Positions 1-8,585 of a stretch of DNA of 64,000 bases are shown in pieces. The first letter of the stretch is position 1. The number at the start of each line of letters is the position of its first letter. This DNA comes from Halomonas aestuarii (lineage in GTDB: Bacteria; Pseudomonadota; Gammaproteobacteria; Pseudomonadales; Halomonadaceae): assembly GCF_001886615.1 (NCBI RefSeq), contig NZ_CP018139.1, positions 3,224,001-3,288,000 of the forward strand, in the 5' to 3' direction. The notes under the pieces are model-generated. The model was given only the letters and a program-made list of their open reading frames with translations, was not told the DNA's origin and ran no database searches. A program made the position numbers and the translations under genes.

Positions 1-20
1 GACGCAGAGGTGAGGGAGTC

Positions 21-881
21 ATGAGGTCACTCAAGCTGATGATGATTACCGCCTGTCCCGAGGTGGCCTTGCTGGCCGAACAGAGCGGAGTGGCACGTAT
101 CTTCATGGACCAGGAGGTGCTGGGCAAGGCGGTGCGCCAGGGCCACCTGGACACCCACAAGGCATGTCACAGCCTGGTGCAGATCGCGGCGGTGGCAAAT
201 CGGCTCCGGCACGCCGAGCTGATGGTGAGGATCAACCCCTTCAATCCCGACACCCCTGGCGAGGTCTCGGCGGCCATTGACCATGGTGCCCAGCGGCTCA
301 TGCTGCCCATGTTCACCTCCTCCTGCGAGGTCCAGCGCTTTCAGTGGCTGGTCGCCGGTCGTGTGCCGGTGACCTACCTGGCCGAGACGCCGGCGGCACT
401 GATCCGTCTGGGGCACTGGCTGCCGCTGCTCAGGCCGGGACACGACGAGGTGCACATCGGCCTTAACGACTTGTCGCTGGGGCTCGGTTTGGGCTTCCTG
501 TTCGAACCCCTGGCGGGCGGAATGATCGATGCCGAGGCCAGGATGCTGGATGAAGCGGGTATCAGCTGGGGGTTCGGCGGGGTCGGGTGCATGTCGGGGA
601 ACGTGCTGCCCGCGGACTGGATTCTCGGCGAACATGTTCGCCTGGGCTCCCACTGGGTCATCCTGAGCCGTGCCTTCCACGGCGGGGCCGAGTCCCTGGA
701 GGAACTGCAGCGCAAGGTGGACCTGCCGGTGGAGATCCAAGCCCTGCGCATCGCCGAGTCGCGCTGGCGCCGGGCCCATGAAGCGCATCTTCAGGCCAAT
801 CACCGGCGTCTGTCGGAGAGGGTCTTTGAGATGGCCGAACCGCTGCTGGCGCCCATGCAGCAAGTCCCGCTGGAGCTGTGA
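21..881 (+). CDS. HpcH/HpaI aldolase/citrate lyase family protein
   Basis: The 286-residue product has the features of the HpcH/HpaI (2-dehydro-3-deoxy-glucarate-like) aldolase TIM barrel. These are a strand reading LMVRINPF, the segment LMLPMFTS followed by a cluster around VTYLAETPAAL, and an EVHIGLNDLSLGLG stretch near residue 145 like the acidic metal/substrate loop of the family. Such enzymes make or cleave C-C bonds of pyruvate or oxaloacetate-type acids in the cytoplasm. The ATG is preceded by a GAGGGAG ribosome site at about 10-16. The next gene follows with only 2 nt between stop and probable start, so they are co-transcribed. Position at the head of a glycan locus suggests it helps make an acidic sugar or side-group precursor, but that is inference. 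Upstream sequence lies outside the window, so earlier operon genes cannot be excluded. Confidence 0.75.
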   Translation: MRSLKLMMITACPEVALLAEQSGVARIFMDQEVLGKAVRQGHLDTHKACHSLVQIAAVANRLRHAELMVRINPFNPDTPGEVSAAIDHGAQRLMLPMFTSSCEVQRFQWLVAGRVPVTYLAETPAALIRLGHWLPLLRPGHDEVHIGLNDLSLGLGLGFLFEPLAGGMIDAEARMLDEAGISWGFGGVGCMSGNVLPADWILGEHVRLGSHWVILSRAFHGGAESLEELQRKVDLPVEIQALRIAESRWRRAHEAHLQANHRRLSERVFEMAEPLLAPMQQVPLEL

Positions 882-883
882 CG

Positions 884-1852
884 ATGCCCCGGGAGACGCT
901 GCTGTTCCTCCAGCACGAAGACGTGCTTGCACGGCAGCGCGAGGCCCTGCTCTCGCAGCTTGCCGAGGGGCTGCCGGAAGCACGGGTGCTGCTGGCCTCA
1001 AGTCCCGTGCAGGTTCCCGACAGGTTAAGGGTCGATGCGGTGATCACCCCGACCCTGCCTTGGCTGCCTGAGGCCCTGTCGCGACTGGAGCACTATGACT
1101 GGATCCACTTCTTGTCCTCGGGGGTCGAGGCAATCTGGGCGATGCCCTTTGACAAGCACCGGGTGCTGATGACCCGAAGCGCAGGGGTGCATGCACCGGC
1201 CATGAGCGAATTTGCCCTGGGCGCCATGCTCTATTTCGCCAAGCGCTTCGGCAGCTGGACCCGGCAATCCGCGTCCCCCCACTGGCGACGTGAGTGGCTG
1301 GGCGAGCTGACCGGTGCGCGCCTGACCATCCTCGGCATGGGGCGGGTCGGTAGCCTGCTGGCCGAGCGCGCCCGACTCTTCGGCATGCAGGTCAACGGCC
1401 TGCGTCGTCATGCCGACAATATCTCCGAGGGGATGACGCCCCTGACCCTGTCGCGGCTCCCCGAGGTACTGGCCGACACCGACTATCTGGTGGTCTGCCT
1501 GCCGCTGACCGACGAGACTCGCGGCCTGGTAGACGAGCGCTTGCTTGAATCGCTGCGGCCGGGCGCCGTGCTGGTCGACATTTCACGGGGAGGGGTGGTG
1601 TGCGAGTCGGCCGTGATCAAGTCCCTGGAGGCCGGGCGACTCAGCGGTGCCGCCCTGGATGTTTTCGAGCGGGAGCCCCTGCCGAAGAGCTCACGCCTGT
1701 GGGGTCGCGAGGACGTGCTGCTGACTCCGCATGTCTCCGGGACCACTCCCTTCTATCTGGAACGCGCCGTGGCGCTGTTTCTCGACAATCACAGAGCGCT
1801 GGTCGCAGGCCAGGCACCGCTCACGCCAGTGGATGTCGAGGCGGGCTACTGA
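884..1852 (+). CDS. D-isomer-specific 2-hydroxyacid dehydrogenase
   Basis: NAD(P)-dependent oxidoreductase of the D-2-hydroxyacid dehydrogenase superfamily, about 322 residues (family usually 310-340). The nucleotide-binding Rossmann motif ILGMGRVG lies near residue 147. It is followed by the family segments VVCLPLTDETRGLV and DISRGGVV, ALDVFEREPLP, and a C-terminal TPHVSG carrying the catalytic histidine. The substrate is probably a short 2-keto/2-hydroxy acid, perhaps made by the aldolase next door (inference). ATG 884 is preferred because GGAG at 872-875 lies 8 nt upstream; a GTG at 878 would overlap the previous stop and be too close to that site. The nucleotide-sugar dehydratase gene follows after 10 nt, so the three genes look like one transcription unit. 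Confidence 0.8.
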   Translation: MPRETLLFLQHEDVLARQREALLSQLAEGLPEARVLLASSPVQVPDRLRVDAVITPTLPWLPEALSRLEHYDWIHFLSSGVEAIWAMPFDKHRVLMTRSAGVHAPAMSEFALGAMLYFAKRFGSWTRQSASPHWRREWLGELTGARLTILGMGRVGSLLAERARLFGMQVNGLRRHADNISEGMTPLTLSRLPEVLADTDYLVVCLPLTDETRGLVDERLLESLRPGAVLVDISRGGVVCESAVIKSLEAGRLSGAALDVFEREPLPKSSRLWGREDVLLTPHVSGTTPFYLERAVALFLDNHRALVAGQAPLTPVDVEAGY

Positions 1853-1862
1853 GGAACGATTC

Positions 1863-3845
1863 ATGCGATGGCTAATGGCGTTGGTGATGCTGCCCCGTCG
1901 GGCAAAGCGTTGGCTACTGAGAATGGCGGATGGGCTGCTGGTAGCTGGCTGCCTGCTGCTCGCCATGATGCTGCTCGGCGAGCGGGAGGTGCTGCTGGGG
2001 ACGACAGGCGCCATCCTGGTGGGTGTTACGGCATTGACCACCGTACTGATTCTCGAGGTCATGGGGGTCTACCGCATCGTGTTGCGATTCATGAACCAGT
2101 ACATGGCGCTGACCCTGGCCATGGGGCTGCTGCTCTCGATGATCAACCTGCTGGTGCTGAACCTGCTGCTTGGTCAGCCGCTTTCCCTCAATGTCCTGCC
2201 CCTCTTTGCCCTGCTGGTATTGCTCTCCGTGGAGGGGTTACGTCTGATCCTTCGTGAACTGTACCAGTGGAGTCGCACACCCCAGCGACAGCCGGTGGTG
2301 ATCTACGGTGCTGGGGCGGCGGGGTGTGAGCTGGCAAGAGCCCTCCAGCACGGTGGCCGCTACCGTCCCCGGGCCTTCGTCGATGACTGGAGGGGGCTGC
2401 AGGGCTCGCTGGTGGAAGGGTTGCCGGTCCATCATCCGGACGAGCTGGAATCGCTGATACAGCGTCTGGGCCTAGAGCTTGTGCTGCTGGCGATTCCCAG
2501 CGCGCCACGCTGCCGGCGACGGGTGATCCTCGAGCAGCTTGCCCGGTTGTCGATCCCGGTGCAGACCATTCCCGGCTCACAGGACCTGGTGTCCGGACGT
2601 GCCAGTGTCAACGACACCTGCAACGTGGAGGTGGAGGACCTGCTGGGGAGGGAGCCGGTGTCGGTGTTTGCGGAACTGACGGGCGCGGACATACGCGACA
2701 AGGTGGTCATGGTGACGGGAGCTGGAGGCTCCATCGGTGGCGAACTGTGTCGCCAGATCCTTCGGCAGGGCCCCTCGTTGCTGGTGCTGGTCGATAACAG
2801 CGAATACGCCCTTTACGTCATCGATCAGGAGTTGCAGGACCTGGTGCGGTCCAGTGCCAGCCAGGCCCGCGTGAAGGCGCAGCTGGTATCGATCCAGCGT
2901 GGAGATCGGATGCGCGAGGTCATGGCCAGCTTTGGCGTGCAGACGCTCTACCATGCGGCCGCCTACAAGCATGTGCCCCTGGTGGAGGCCAACCTGGTGG
3001 AGGGGATCCGCAACAATGTCTTCGGGACCCTGGGACTTGCGCTGGCCGCGGTGGAGGAGAACGTCGAGACCTTCGTGATGGTCTCCACCGACAAGGCCGT
3101 TCGGCCCACCAACGTGATGGGCGCCACCAAGCGGCTGACCGAGCTGATCTGCCAGGCCCTGGCGGCCCGAAAGCCATCCTCGACGCGCTTCTGCATGGTG
3201 CGTTTCGGCAATGTGCTGGGATCGAGCGGTTCCGTGGTGCCGCTGTTCCGACGCCAGATCGAGCGCGGCGGGCCTGTCGAGGTCACGCACCCCGATATCA
3301 CGCGCTACTTCATGACCATTCCCGAGGCGGCCCAGTTGGTGCTCCAGGCCGGTGCGATGGCCAGCGGAGGCGAGGTCTTCGTGCTCGACATGGGCGAGCC
3401 GGTTCGCATTGCCGACCTGGCAGCCAACATGATCCGGCTCTCGGGGCTAGAGGTGAAGGACGACACCCACCCGGAGGGTGACATCGAGATCGTCTACACC
3501 GGCCTGAGGCCGGGTGAGAAGCTCTTCGAGGAGCTGCTGATCGGTGACGACGTGCTGGCCACCGGACACCCGCGCATCATGACCTCACATGAGGTGGCCT
3601 GGGAGTGGTCTGCCCTGGAAGGCTTCCTGGAGGAGCTGTACGAGGCTATGCAGCATTCCCGCCACCTGCGCATCCTGCAGCTCCTGCTCGAGGCTCCTCT
3701 GGACTACCGGCCAGATGGCCACGTGGTGGATCCGGCCTGGCAGGCTCGGCATGGCCGGATCTACGGCACGCTGGCATCGGCGGGAGCCGACTCGACTCAG
3801 GCGACGGTGGCGCGTCTCGGGCTCCAGGCCTCCAAGTCGATATGA
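1863..3845 (+). CDS. Membrane-anchored nucleotide-sugar 4,6-dehydratase (FlaA1/CapD/WbpM type)
   Basis: 660-residue two-part protein. The N-terminal ~120 residues form several hydrophobic segments. A first Rossmann-like domain starts with VVIYGAGAAG (~143-152). The catalytic extended SDR domain begins with VMVTGAGGSIGGEL (~281-294). In WbpM/PglF-type enzymes the usual SDR tyrosine is replaced; here the STDKAVRPTNVMGATKR stretch (~406-422) places Met in the tyrosine position and keeps Lys, the pattern expected of large inverting or retaining UDP-GlcNAc 4,6-dehydratases. The role is production of a 4-keto-6-deoxy sugar nucleotide at the inner membrane for glycan assembly. ATG 1863 has GAGGAACG just upstream and sits 10 nt after the preceding stop. 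The ABC exporter gene follows at 3871. The exact epimer produced cannot be read from sequence. Confidence 0.9.
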   Translation: MRWLMALVMLPRRAKRWLLRMADGLLVAGCLLLAMMLLGEREVLLGTTGAILVGVTALTTVLILEVMGVYRIVLRFMNQYMALTLAMGLLLSMINLLVLNLLLGQPLSLNVLPLFALLVLLSVEGLRLILRELYQWSRTPQRQPVVIYGAGAAGCELARALQHGGRYRPRAFVDDWRGLQGSLVEGLPVHHPDELESLIQRLGLELVLLAIPSAPRCRRRVILEQLARLSIPVQTIPGSQDLVSGRASVNDTCNVEVEDLLGREPVSVFAELTGADIRDKVVMVTGAGGSIGGELCRQILRQGPSLLVLVDNSEYALYVIDQELQDLVRSSASQARVKAQLVSIQRGDRMREVMASFGVQTLYHAAAYKHVPLVEANLVEGIRNNVFGTLGLALAAVEENVETFVMVSTDKAVRPTNVMGATKRLTELICQALAARKPSSTRFCMVRFGNVLGSSGSVVPLFRRQIERGGPVEVTHPDITRYFMTIPEAAQLVLQAGAMASGGEVFVLDMGEPVRIADLAANMIRLSGLEVKDDTHPEGDIEIVYTGLRPGEKLFEELLIGDDVLATGHPRIMTSHEVAWEWSALEGFLEELYEAMQHSRHLRILQLLLEAPLDYRPDGHVVDPAWQARHGRIYGTLASAGADSTQATVARLGLQASKSI

Positions 3846-3870
3846 TCGACGCTTACAAAGGGATGATGAC

Positions 3871-5670
3871 ATGTTAAGGGACCTGCGCGAACTCTACTCG
3901 CTGCTCACCCGCCAGCAGCGCCGACGCCTGATGATCCTACAGGTACTAGTAGTCCTCATGGCCTTCGCCGAACTGGCCAGTGTCGTCGCCATCGGCCCCT
4001 TCATGGCGGTGGTCGGTGACATGGGCCGGCTGGAGGGCGATGGGCTGCTGGCCATGGCCTTCGAGCGCAGCGGCATGGAGAGTCCCACGGCCTTTCTCAC
4101 CTTGCTGGGCGGTCTGGTGCTCGCCGTCCTGCTGGTCTCGGCCCTCATCTCTACCTACACCACCTGGCGGCTGTCGCTCTACAGTGCCCAGGTAGGGGCA
4201 GAACTTGCGAGTCGACTATACAGCTACTATTTGCACCAGCCATGGCTTTTTCATGCCGGCGTGAATACCAGTCGGTTGATGAACAAGGTGGCCAGAGAAG
4301 TTCAGCGCACGACCACCAAGATCATAAACCCTTTGATGCAACTGAATGCAAGGATGATGACTGTCTTCGTGCTTGTCATGGCGATCCTTTCCTATAACCC
4401 TATGGTGGCTATCACGGGGGTGTTGATTTTCGGAAGCTCATATCTATTGCTATACAAGACAGTGAGACGTTTTCTGGTCTCGAATGGGAGGAGAGTATCA
4501 CGGGCTCAGGCGAGACAGTTCAGATTGATGAACGAGGGCTTTGGAGGGATCAAGGACCTGCTGCTGTTGCATCGTCAGGAGAACTTTACCTCTCGGTTCG
4601 ACAAGGCCAGTAATAGCTTGGCTCGCGGCCAGGGAATCACCCAGGGGCTAAGCGATGCACCCCGATATGCGATCGAGCTCGTGGCCTTTGCCGCTGTAAT
4701 CCTGCTGGTACTTCACTTGCTGAATCATTACCAGGGTAATCTGGGAGCCATCCTTCCAGCCTTGTCGATTTATGCACTAGCAGGGTTCAAACTGTTGCCG
4801 GCATTCCAGAAAATCTATTCCTCCGTGTCGCGGATACGTGGCAATCTGTCAGCCTATGAAAGTATCCGTGGGGATCTGTTGGCTAGTCGTGACGGTTTTC
4901 CCAGCATGGAGGTGAGTAAAGGGGATGTAGTGCCCTTGATACCTCAGCACACAATCGCTCTGAATAATGTGTTTTTCGATTATCCTGGAAAGAAAGAGTC
5001 GGCTTTGAACGGCTTATCACTGGTTATTCCAGCCAACAAGATAGTAGGACTGGTTGGAGCTTCAGGAAGCGGAAAAAGTACGACGGTAGATCTTCTGCTG
5101 GGGCTGATACAACCGCAACAGGGTGAAGTCATTATTGATAATATTCCACTGAAGAGCGACACCCTGAGAAACTGGCAGGCAAGTGTTGGCTTCGTTCCCC
5201 AGCAGATATTTCTTTCCGATGCCACCATACTCGAAAATGTCGGTTTCGGCTTGTCAAGGGAACAGATTGATGAAAGTAGGGTAATGGAGGCACTTCGGCT
5301 GGCACAACTTGATGAATTGGTTGAGAAGATGCCCGAGGGGGTCGAGACTAGTATCGGTGAGCGCGGGGTGCGGCTCTCGGGAGGCCAGCGCCAGCGGATC
5401 GGCATAGCGCGCGCGCTCTATCAGCAGGCACGCGTACTGGTCTTCGACGAGGCCACCAGCGCCCTGGACGGCATCACCGAACAGCGTGTCATGAATGATA
5501 TCCACCGTCTGGCGGGGCAGCGCACTATCGTGCTGATCGCCCATCGCCTCACCACCGTGAAGGACTGCGACGTCATCTACATGCTCGATGCCGGCAAGGT
5601 GACCGATGCCGGGACCTACAAGGAGCTGGTGAGTCGCAACACCACTTTCCGGATGATGGCCAACCTGTAG
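3871..5670 (+). CDS. ABC transporter, fused permease/ATPase (lipid-linked glycan flippase or exporter, MsbA/PglK-like)
   Basis: 599 residues: an N-terminal six-helix membrane region (~1-330) and a C-terminal nucleotide-binding domain. The ATPase motifs are complete: Walker A GASGSGKST (~395-403), signature LSGGQRQRIGIARAL (~500), Walker B VLVFDEATSALD (~522) and H-loop IAHRL. Fused half-transporters of this shape flip lipid-linked oligosaccharides (PglK) or lipid A (MsbA). Its place between a sugar dehydratase and glycosyltransferases favours glycan export, powered by ATP, in the inner membrane. ATG 3871 is preferred because the reading frame upstream overlaps the previous gene. Base composition is odd: roughly 4200-5330 is AT-rich compared with both ends of the same gene. 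The reading frame and the motifs are intact. Confidence 0.9.
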   Translation: MLRDLRELYSLLTRQQRRRLMILQVLVVLMAFAELASVVAIGPFMAVVGDMGRLEGDGLLAMAFERSGMESPTAFLTLLGGLVLAVLLVSALISTYTTWRLSLYSAQVGAELASRLYSYYLHQPWLFHAGVNTSRLMNKVAREVQRTTTKIINPLMQLNARMMTVFVLVMAILSYNPMVAITGVLIFGSSYLLLYKTVRRFLVSNGRRVSRAQARQFRLMNEGFGGIKDLLLLHRQENFTSRFDKASNSLARGQGITQGLSDAPRYAIELVAFAAVILLVLHLLNHYQGNLGAILPALSIYALAGFKLLPAFQKIYSSVSRIRGNLSAYESIRGDLLASRDGFPSMEVSKGDVVPLIPQHTIALNNVFFDYPGKKESALNGLSLVIPANKIVGLVGASGSGKSTTVDLLLGLIQPQQGEVIIDNIPLKSDTLRNWQASVGFVPQQIFLSDATILENVGFGLSREQIDESRVMEALRLAQLDELVEKMPEGVETSIGERGVRLSGGQRQRIGIARALYQQARVLVFDEATSALDGITEQRVMNDIHRLAGQRTIVLIAHRLTTVKDCDVIYMLDAGKVTDAGTYKELVSRNTTFRMMANL

Positions 5671-5727
5671 GCAAGCGGCGTCTCAAGTGGCGCTGGAGAT
5701 CGCCAGCAGCGCCACGTGACGCTTGCC
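5670..5727. terminator. Nested inverted repeat between the exporter gene and the next gene
   Basis: Outer arms GGCAAGCG (5670-5677) and CGCTTGCC (5720-5727) enclose inner arms GTGGCGCTG (5687-5695) and CAGCGCCAC (5707-5715). The RNA would fold into a long hairpin just after the stop codon. There is no clear T-run, so it may reduce read-through or stabilise mRNA rather than act as a strong intrinsic terminator. Confidence 0.5.
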
Positions 5728-5745
5728 GAACATCGGGAGACTTGC

Positions 5746-6630
5746 ATGCTGAAACGATGCCTCAAAAGTGTGATCGGGATATCAGGCTATGAGCTCAGAC
5801 GGATCGACGTGCCCGCCATCCAGGACCACAGGAGTGTTGAAGCACCGTGCTCTCCGCTGGAGGCCCTGTATTCAAGCACATCCGACCGGTTTGTCGTGGA
5901 TGTGCCGGTCGACATGATCGTCCCGACGCGAATGATGCTGGCCTGGATAGCGGTGTTGAAGGCGTACGAGGCGCATGGCGAGGCACAGGCCAGGGCCTTG
6001 CTCCACGGTTACTTCACTTACCTGCAGCCAGTCAATGTTGCCCAGTACCTCAAGCTGCCGGCTCGCAAGGAATGGCACCATGGTCATCCGCTGTCCTATG
6101 TGTATCCATGGGAGGACATGCTGCCTCGGGAGAAGATGGACTTCCGGATTCACCTGATGCGCCATGAAGCCGGAAGGAATGGGCTTCAATGGCAAGCGTC
6201 AGACGGATGGAAAGGGTTCGGACCGGTCTCGAAGCGCTTGATCGACATGGAGCTCGGGCGGCTCACGAGGATCTACGACTCCATCAAGCAGCATGGACTC
6301 GATGACCGCCATGGCCATGTGCTTGGCACACTCTTCTGTGCCGGTAACTTCCAGATGGTCCAGCCAAGGCGAGGGTGGCACCGGGTGGCCGTTTGCATGA
6401 TGGTCGGGCTGACATCGATCCCCATCATGTTCGACAGACGGCACGTGGTAGTCAGGCTCGAGGATGCCGAGTTCTGGCCGAACGTCAGGCGCGGACTGTT
6501 CTCGCTGGATGAGGCCGTCAAGATATTCGATGAGCGATTCGGTACCCACCTCAGGAGGGGCGTCGAGAAGCGAAGCTCGGCTCTTGTCCAGCGCGGCGAC
6601 AACCTGGACGTGGCTCCTGCCGACCTGTGA
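5746..6630 (+). CDS. Conserved-type hypothetical protein in glycan locus
   Basis: About 294 residues, with no family I can name firmly. There is no signal peptide and no clear membrane segment, so it is probably cytoplasmic. The C-terminal half contains a block reading QPRRGWHRVAVCMMVGL, followed by IPIMFDRRHVVVRL and a Trp-containing segment. This loosely recalls ParB-like 'G-x-H-R' folds, where an Arg/His pair sits before a hydrophobic helix; that is only a resemblance. ATG 5746 has GGGAG about 7 nt upstream; a GTG at 5716 would add ten residues that fall inside the hairpin. It is followed after 16 nt by another unknown gene, and both lie between the exporter and the glycosyltransferases. 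A role in glycan decoration is inference from context only. Confidence 0.65.
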   Translation: MLKRCLKSVIGISGYELRRIDVPAIQDHRSVEAPCSPLEALYSSTSDRFVVDVPVDMIVPTRMMLAWIAVLKAYEAHGEAQARALLHGYFTYLQPVNVAQYLKLPARKEWHHGHPLSYVYPWEDMLPREKMDFRIHLMRHEAGRNGLQWQASDGWKGFGPVSKRLIDMELGRLTRIYDSIKQHGLDDRHGHVLGTLFCAGNFQMVQPRRGWHRVAVCMMVGLTSIPIMFDRRHVVVRLEDAEFWPNVRRGLFSLDEAVKIFDERFGTHLRRGVEKRSSALVQRGDNLDVAPADL

Positions 6631-6646
6631 AGAAGAGAGCGTGGCG

Positions 6647-7900
6647 ATGAATATTCCGTTCGATAACGACGTCCTTGTTCGACAGCCTATTGACTACCAG
6701 CTTCAGGACGGCCCCGCGGCGGCCAGTGACGAAACCTGTTTCCGGATGATTCCCAGGGTCAGGAACGAGTACGCTTGCTTCGCCATCTGGGAGGGGGGAA
6801 GGCGCCGGGAGGACGATATCGTCGCCGAACTCGGCAAGCGGTTCACCATCGTGGCCGACTTCATCATTCACTGGAGCGACAGGCACTACCGACGCAATAT
6901 CCAGCGTCTCTACCTGCGGCCAGGAGAGACGGGAGGGGTGGGTTATGACAGGAAGGTCGGTAAGCCACCCTTCAGGTTTGTCATCGTGGAGGATGCGGTG
7001 CCGTCTTACACCTGGTGGAAAAGCGTCTCGGGAAATATTGAACCGTCCAATCGAAATGTAGTGCGTGAAAAATACCGGTTCCGCTCATGGTTCGATGAGC
7101 CCTACCAGGTGCATTCAAGTAACAACATCGGAGAGTTCTATTTCCAGTCCGTCTTGCTGCTGGGAAGGCCGCTGCTTCAGCAGGCGCTCTGCCGCAGGTC
7201 GCCTGAGACGGTGGAACTTCACCGGGATCTGGAGGGTGCCGATGGCTGGAAGGACTGGAAATCGCTCTTTGCCATTCTGAATGTCTGCACCGACTATCTT
7301 GTCCTGAGGAATTACGAGAATCTTCCCCGCCAGGCCGAAGCAGGGGATGTCGACTTTCTGTGTGACAACTTGCAGTTGCTGGCGTCGGCGGCGAACGTTC
7401 GACAGAACATCAATCGCACCTACAAGGGGCACGTCGAGGTAGGCGGCGAAAGGATACCGGTCGATATCCGGTTTGTCGGGGATGGCTATTACAGCGCTGC
7501 ATGGGAGAAGGACGTGATCAGGCGAAAAGTCTTTCTCGACGGCATGTACGTTCCCCGGCCCGATGACTACTTCTTCACGCTCTTGTATCACTGCAAGGTG
7601 CATAAGCGATCAGTCGACAGGAAATATGTTGCGTTACTGGGTCAAATGGCGAAGCGTATGGGGTTTGACTGGTACGATAGCGTAGACCTGAGCGACGACG
7701 ACGCGGTGGGAGGCGTGCTAAAGGGATATATGCTGTCGAACAACTATTACTATGAGCGTCCTATTGATCGCGGTGTCCACGAGAACAAGGGCGTGATAAA
7801 GACCATTTCCAAGATGCCCTACAACAACAGGACGGGTTCGCCGTTGATCAGGTCCATCAAGAAAAGAATAAAGCCTTATCTTCCTCTTCGGCGTTCATGA
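6647..7900 (+). CDS. Hypothetical protein with C-terminal nucleotidyltransferase-like region
   Basis: 417 residues. The N-terminal ~200 residues are unrecognised but are rich in aromatic and charged residues, with an NVVREKYRFRSWF segment. From about residue 220 the pattern TDYLVLRNYENLP, then AGDVDFLCDN, then VDIRFVGDGYY resembles the nucleotidyltransferase (pol-beta-like) fold, where a G-D-x-D pair binds metal. Related domains occur in capsule and lipopolysaccharide loci, but the donor and acceptor are unknown. Start ATG 6647 follows AGAAGAGAG at a good distance and lies 16 nt after the previous stop. GC content falls noticeably in the second half, as in the exporter gene, which suggests acquired DNA. 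The call of an enzyme is tentative. Confidence 0.6.
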   Translation: MNIPFDNDVLVRQPIDYQLQDGPAAASDETCFRMIPRVRNEYACFAIWEGGRRREDDIVAELGKRFTIVADFIIHWSDRHYRRNIQRLYLRPGETGGVGYDRKVGKPPFRFVIVEDAVPSYTWWKSVSGNIEPSNRNVVREKYRFRSWFDEPYQVHSSNNIGEFYFQSVLLLGRPLLQQALCRRSPETVELHRDLEGADGWKDWKSLFAILNVCTDYLVLRNYENLPRQAEAGDVDFLCDNLQLLASAANVRQNINRTYKGHVEVGGERIPVDIRFVGDGYYSAAWEKDVIRRKVFLDGMYVPRPDDYFFTLLYHCKVHKRSVDRKYVALLGQMAKRMGFDWYDSVDLSDDDAVGGVLKGYMLSNNYYYERPIDRGVHENKGVIKTISKMPYNNRTGSPLIRSIKKRIKPYLPLRRS

Positions 7901-7934
7901 TAACCCTATTTTCGGAAGTGAAAAATACTGTTAG

Positions 7935-7946
7935 CGCAATATTGCG
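7935..7946. repeat. 12-bp perfect palindrome in the leader of the small CTP-kinase-like gene
   Basis: CGCAATATTGCG reads the same on both strands. It lies in an AT-rich 69-nt gap, 24 bp before the ATG at 7970. It may be a protein-binding site or chance; no -35/-10 pair could be placed with confidence around it. Confidence 0.35.
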
Positions 7947-7969
7947 TTGAGTGAAAAAGGATAGCCAAG

Positions 7970-8458
7970 ATGGCGATATTCTCTGGCGTCGTCGTTGCCG
8001 GACGAGGTATGGCGGGGGGGCATGTCTCCAGACACATGGAGGAGCTGTCGGTCATCACCCGCCAGGCTCTCTTCCCCGGATCGCTGAACGTGGTGTTGGA
8101 CAAGCCGCTTAACCTGGATTCGAGGTGCGCGGCCACATTCGACCATGGCAATCGTTTCGTCTGGGAGGCCAGCATTGGGCGGCGCCGGGTGTGGCTCTAC
8201 CGCTGGAAGGGCATGCCATTCACGATCGTGGAAATCCTGGCTGACTGCCGATTGAGGGATGTAATGGAGTTGGTAAACGGCAGCCGAGTCGATATCGCGA
8301 TCAGCAACGATGTGGTGGCCCCTCTAGGCTTTCGTCACCGCCTGTCCTCTTTCCTCCTCTGGGGGCTGGGTCGAAAATACCTGTACTACTCGCATCGCTA
8401 TCCCTCCGGCAGGAAAGTCATGTTCCTTAGGAAACGAATGGGTGACGGGCAGAGTTGA
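7970..8458 (+). CDS. Small protein resembling archaeal CTP-dependent riboflavin kinase (DUF120-like cradle-loop barrel)
   Basis: 162 residues. Three blocks align by eye with archaeal CTP-dependent riboflavin kinase (MJ0056 type). The first is a start strand GVVVAGRGMAGGHV (6-19), matching G-x-V-V-x-G-x-G. The second is FPGSLNVVLDKP (35-46), matching the nucleotide/metal loop P-G-[ST]-L-N. The third is a C-terminal block VEILADCRLRDVMEL, then NGSRVDIAI (87-111), matching the family 'VEIIAP..LR...L.dGd.V.i.i'. The Ser and Asn of the loop (S38, N40) are kept. Bacteria normally make FMN with ATP-dependent RibF, so a riboflavin role is unlikely here; phosphorylating a small polyol or sugar for the CDP-glycerol pathway next to it is a guess. 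Start ATG 7970 has AAGGA 8 nt upstream. Fold similarity is fairly strong; substrate is unknown. Confidence 0.6.
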   Translation: MAIFSGVVVAGRGMAGGHVSRHMEELSVITRQALFPGSLNVVLDKPLNLDSRCAATFDHGNRFVWEASIGRRRVWLYRWKGMPFTIVEILADCRLRDVMELVNGSRVDIAISNDVVAPLGFRHRLSSFLLWGLGRKYLYYSHRYPSGRKVMFLRKRMGDGQS

Positions 8459-8585
8459 AGGGCTTTACCGTCCGTGACGCCTGAGGCTAGCGAGCCGCGA
8501 TGGATACCTTATAACGCGTGCGTTAGCTCAATATGTCATCTGAGAAAGCCCGACAAATGCGCGCACATACTCCGCGAGTCTTGCC

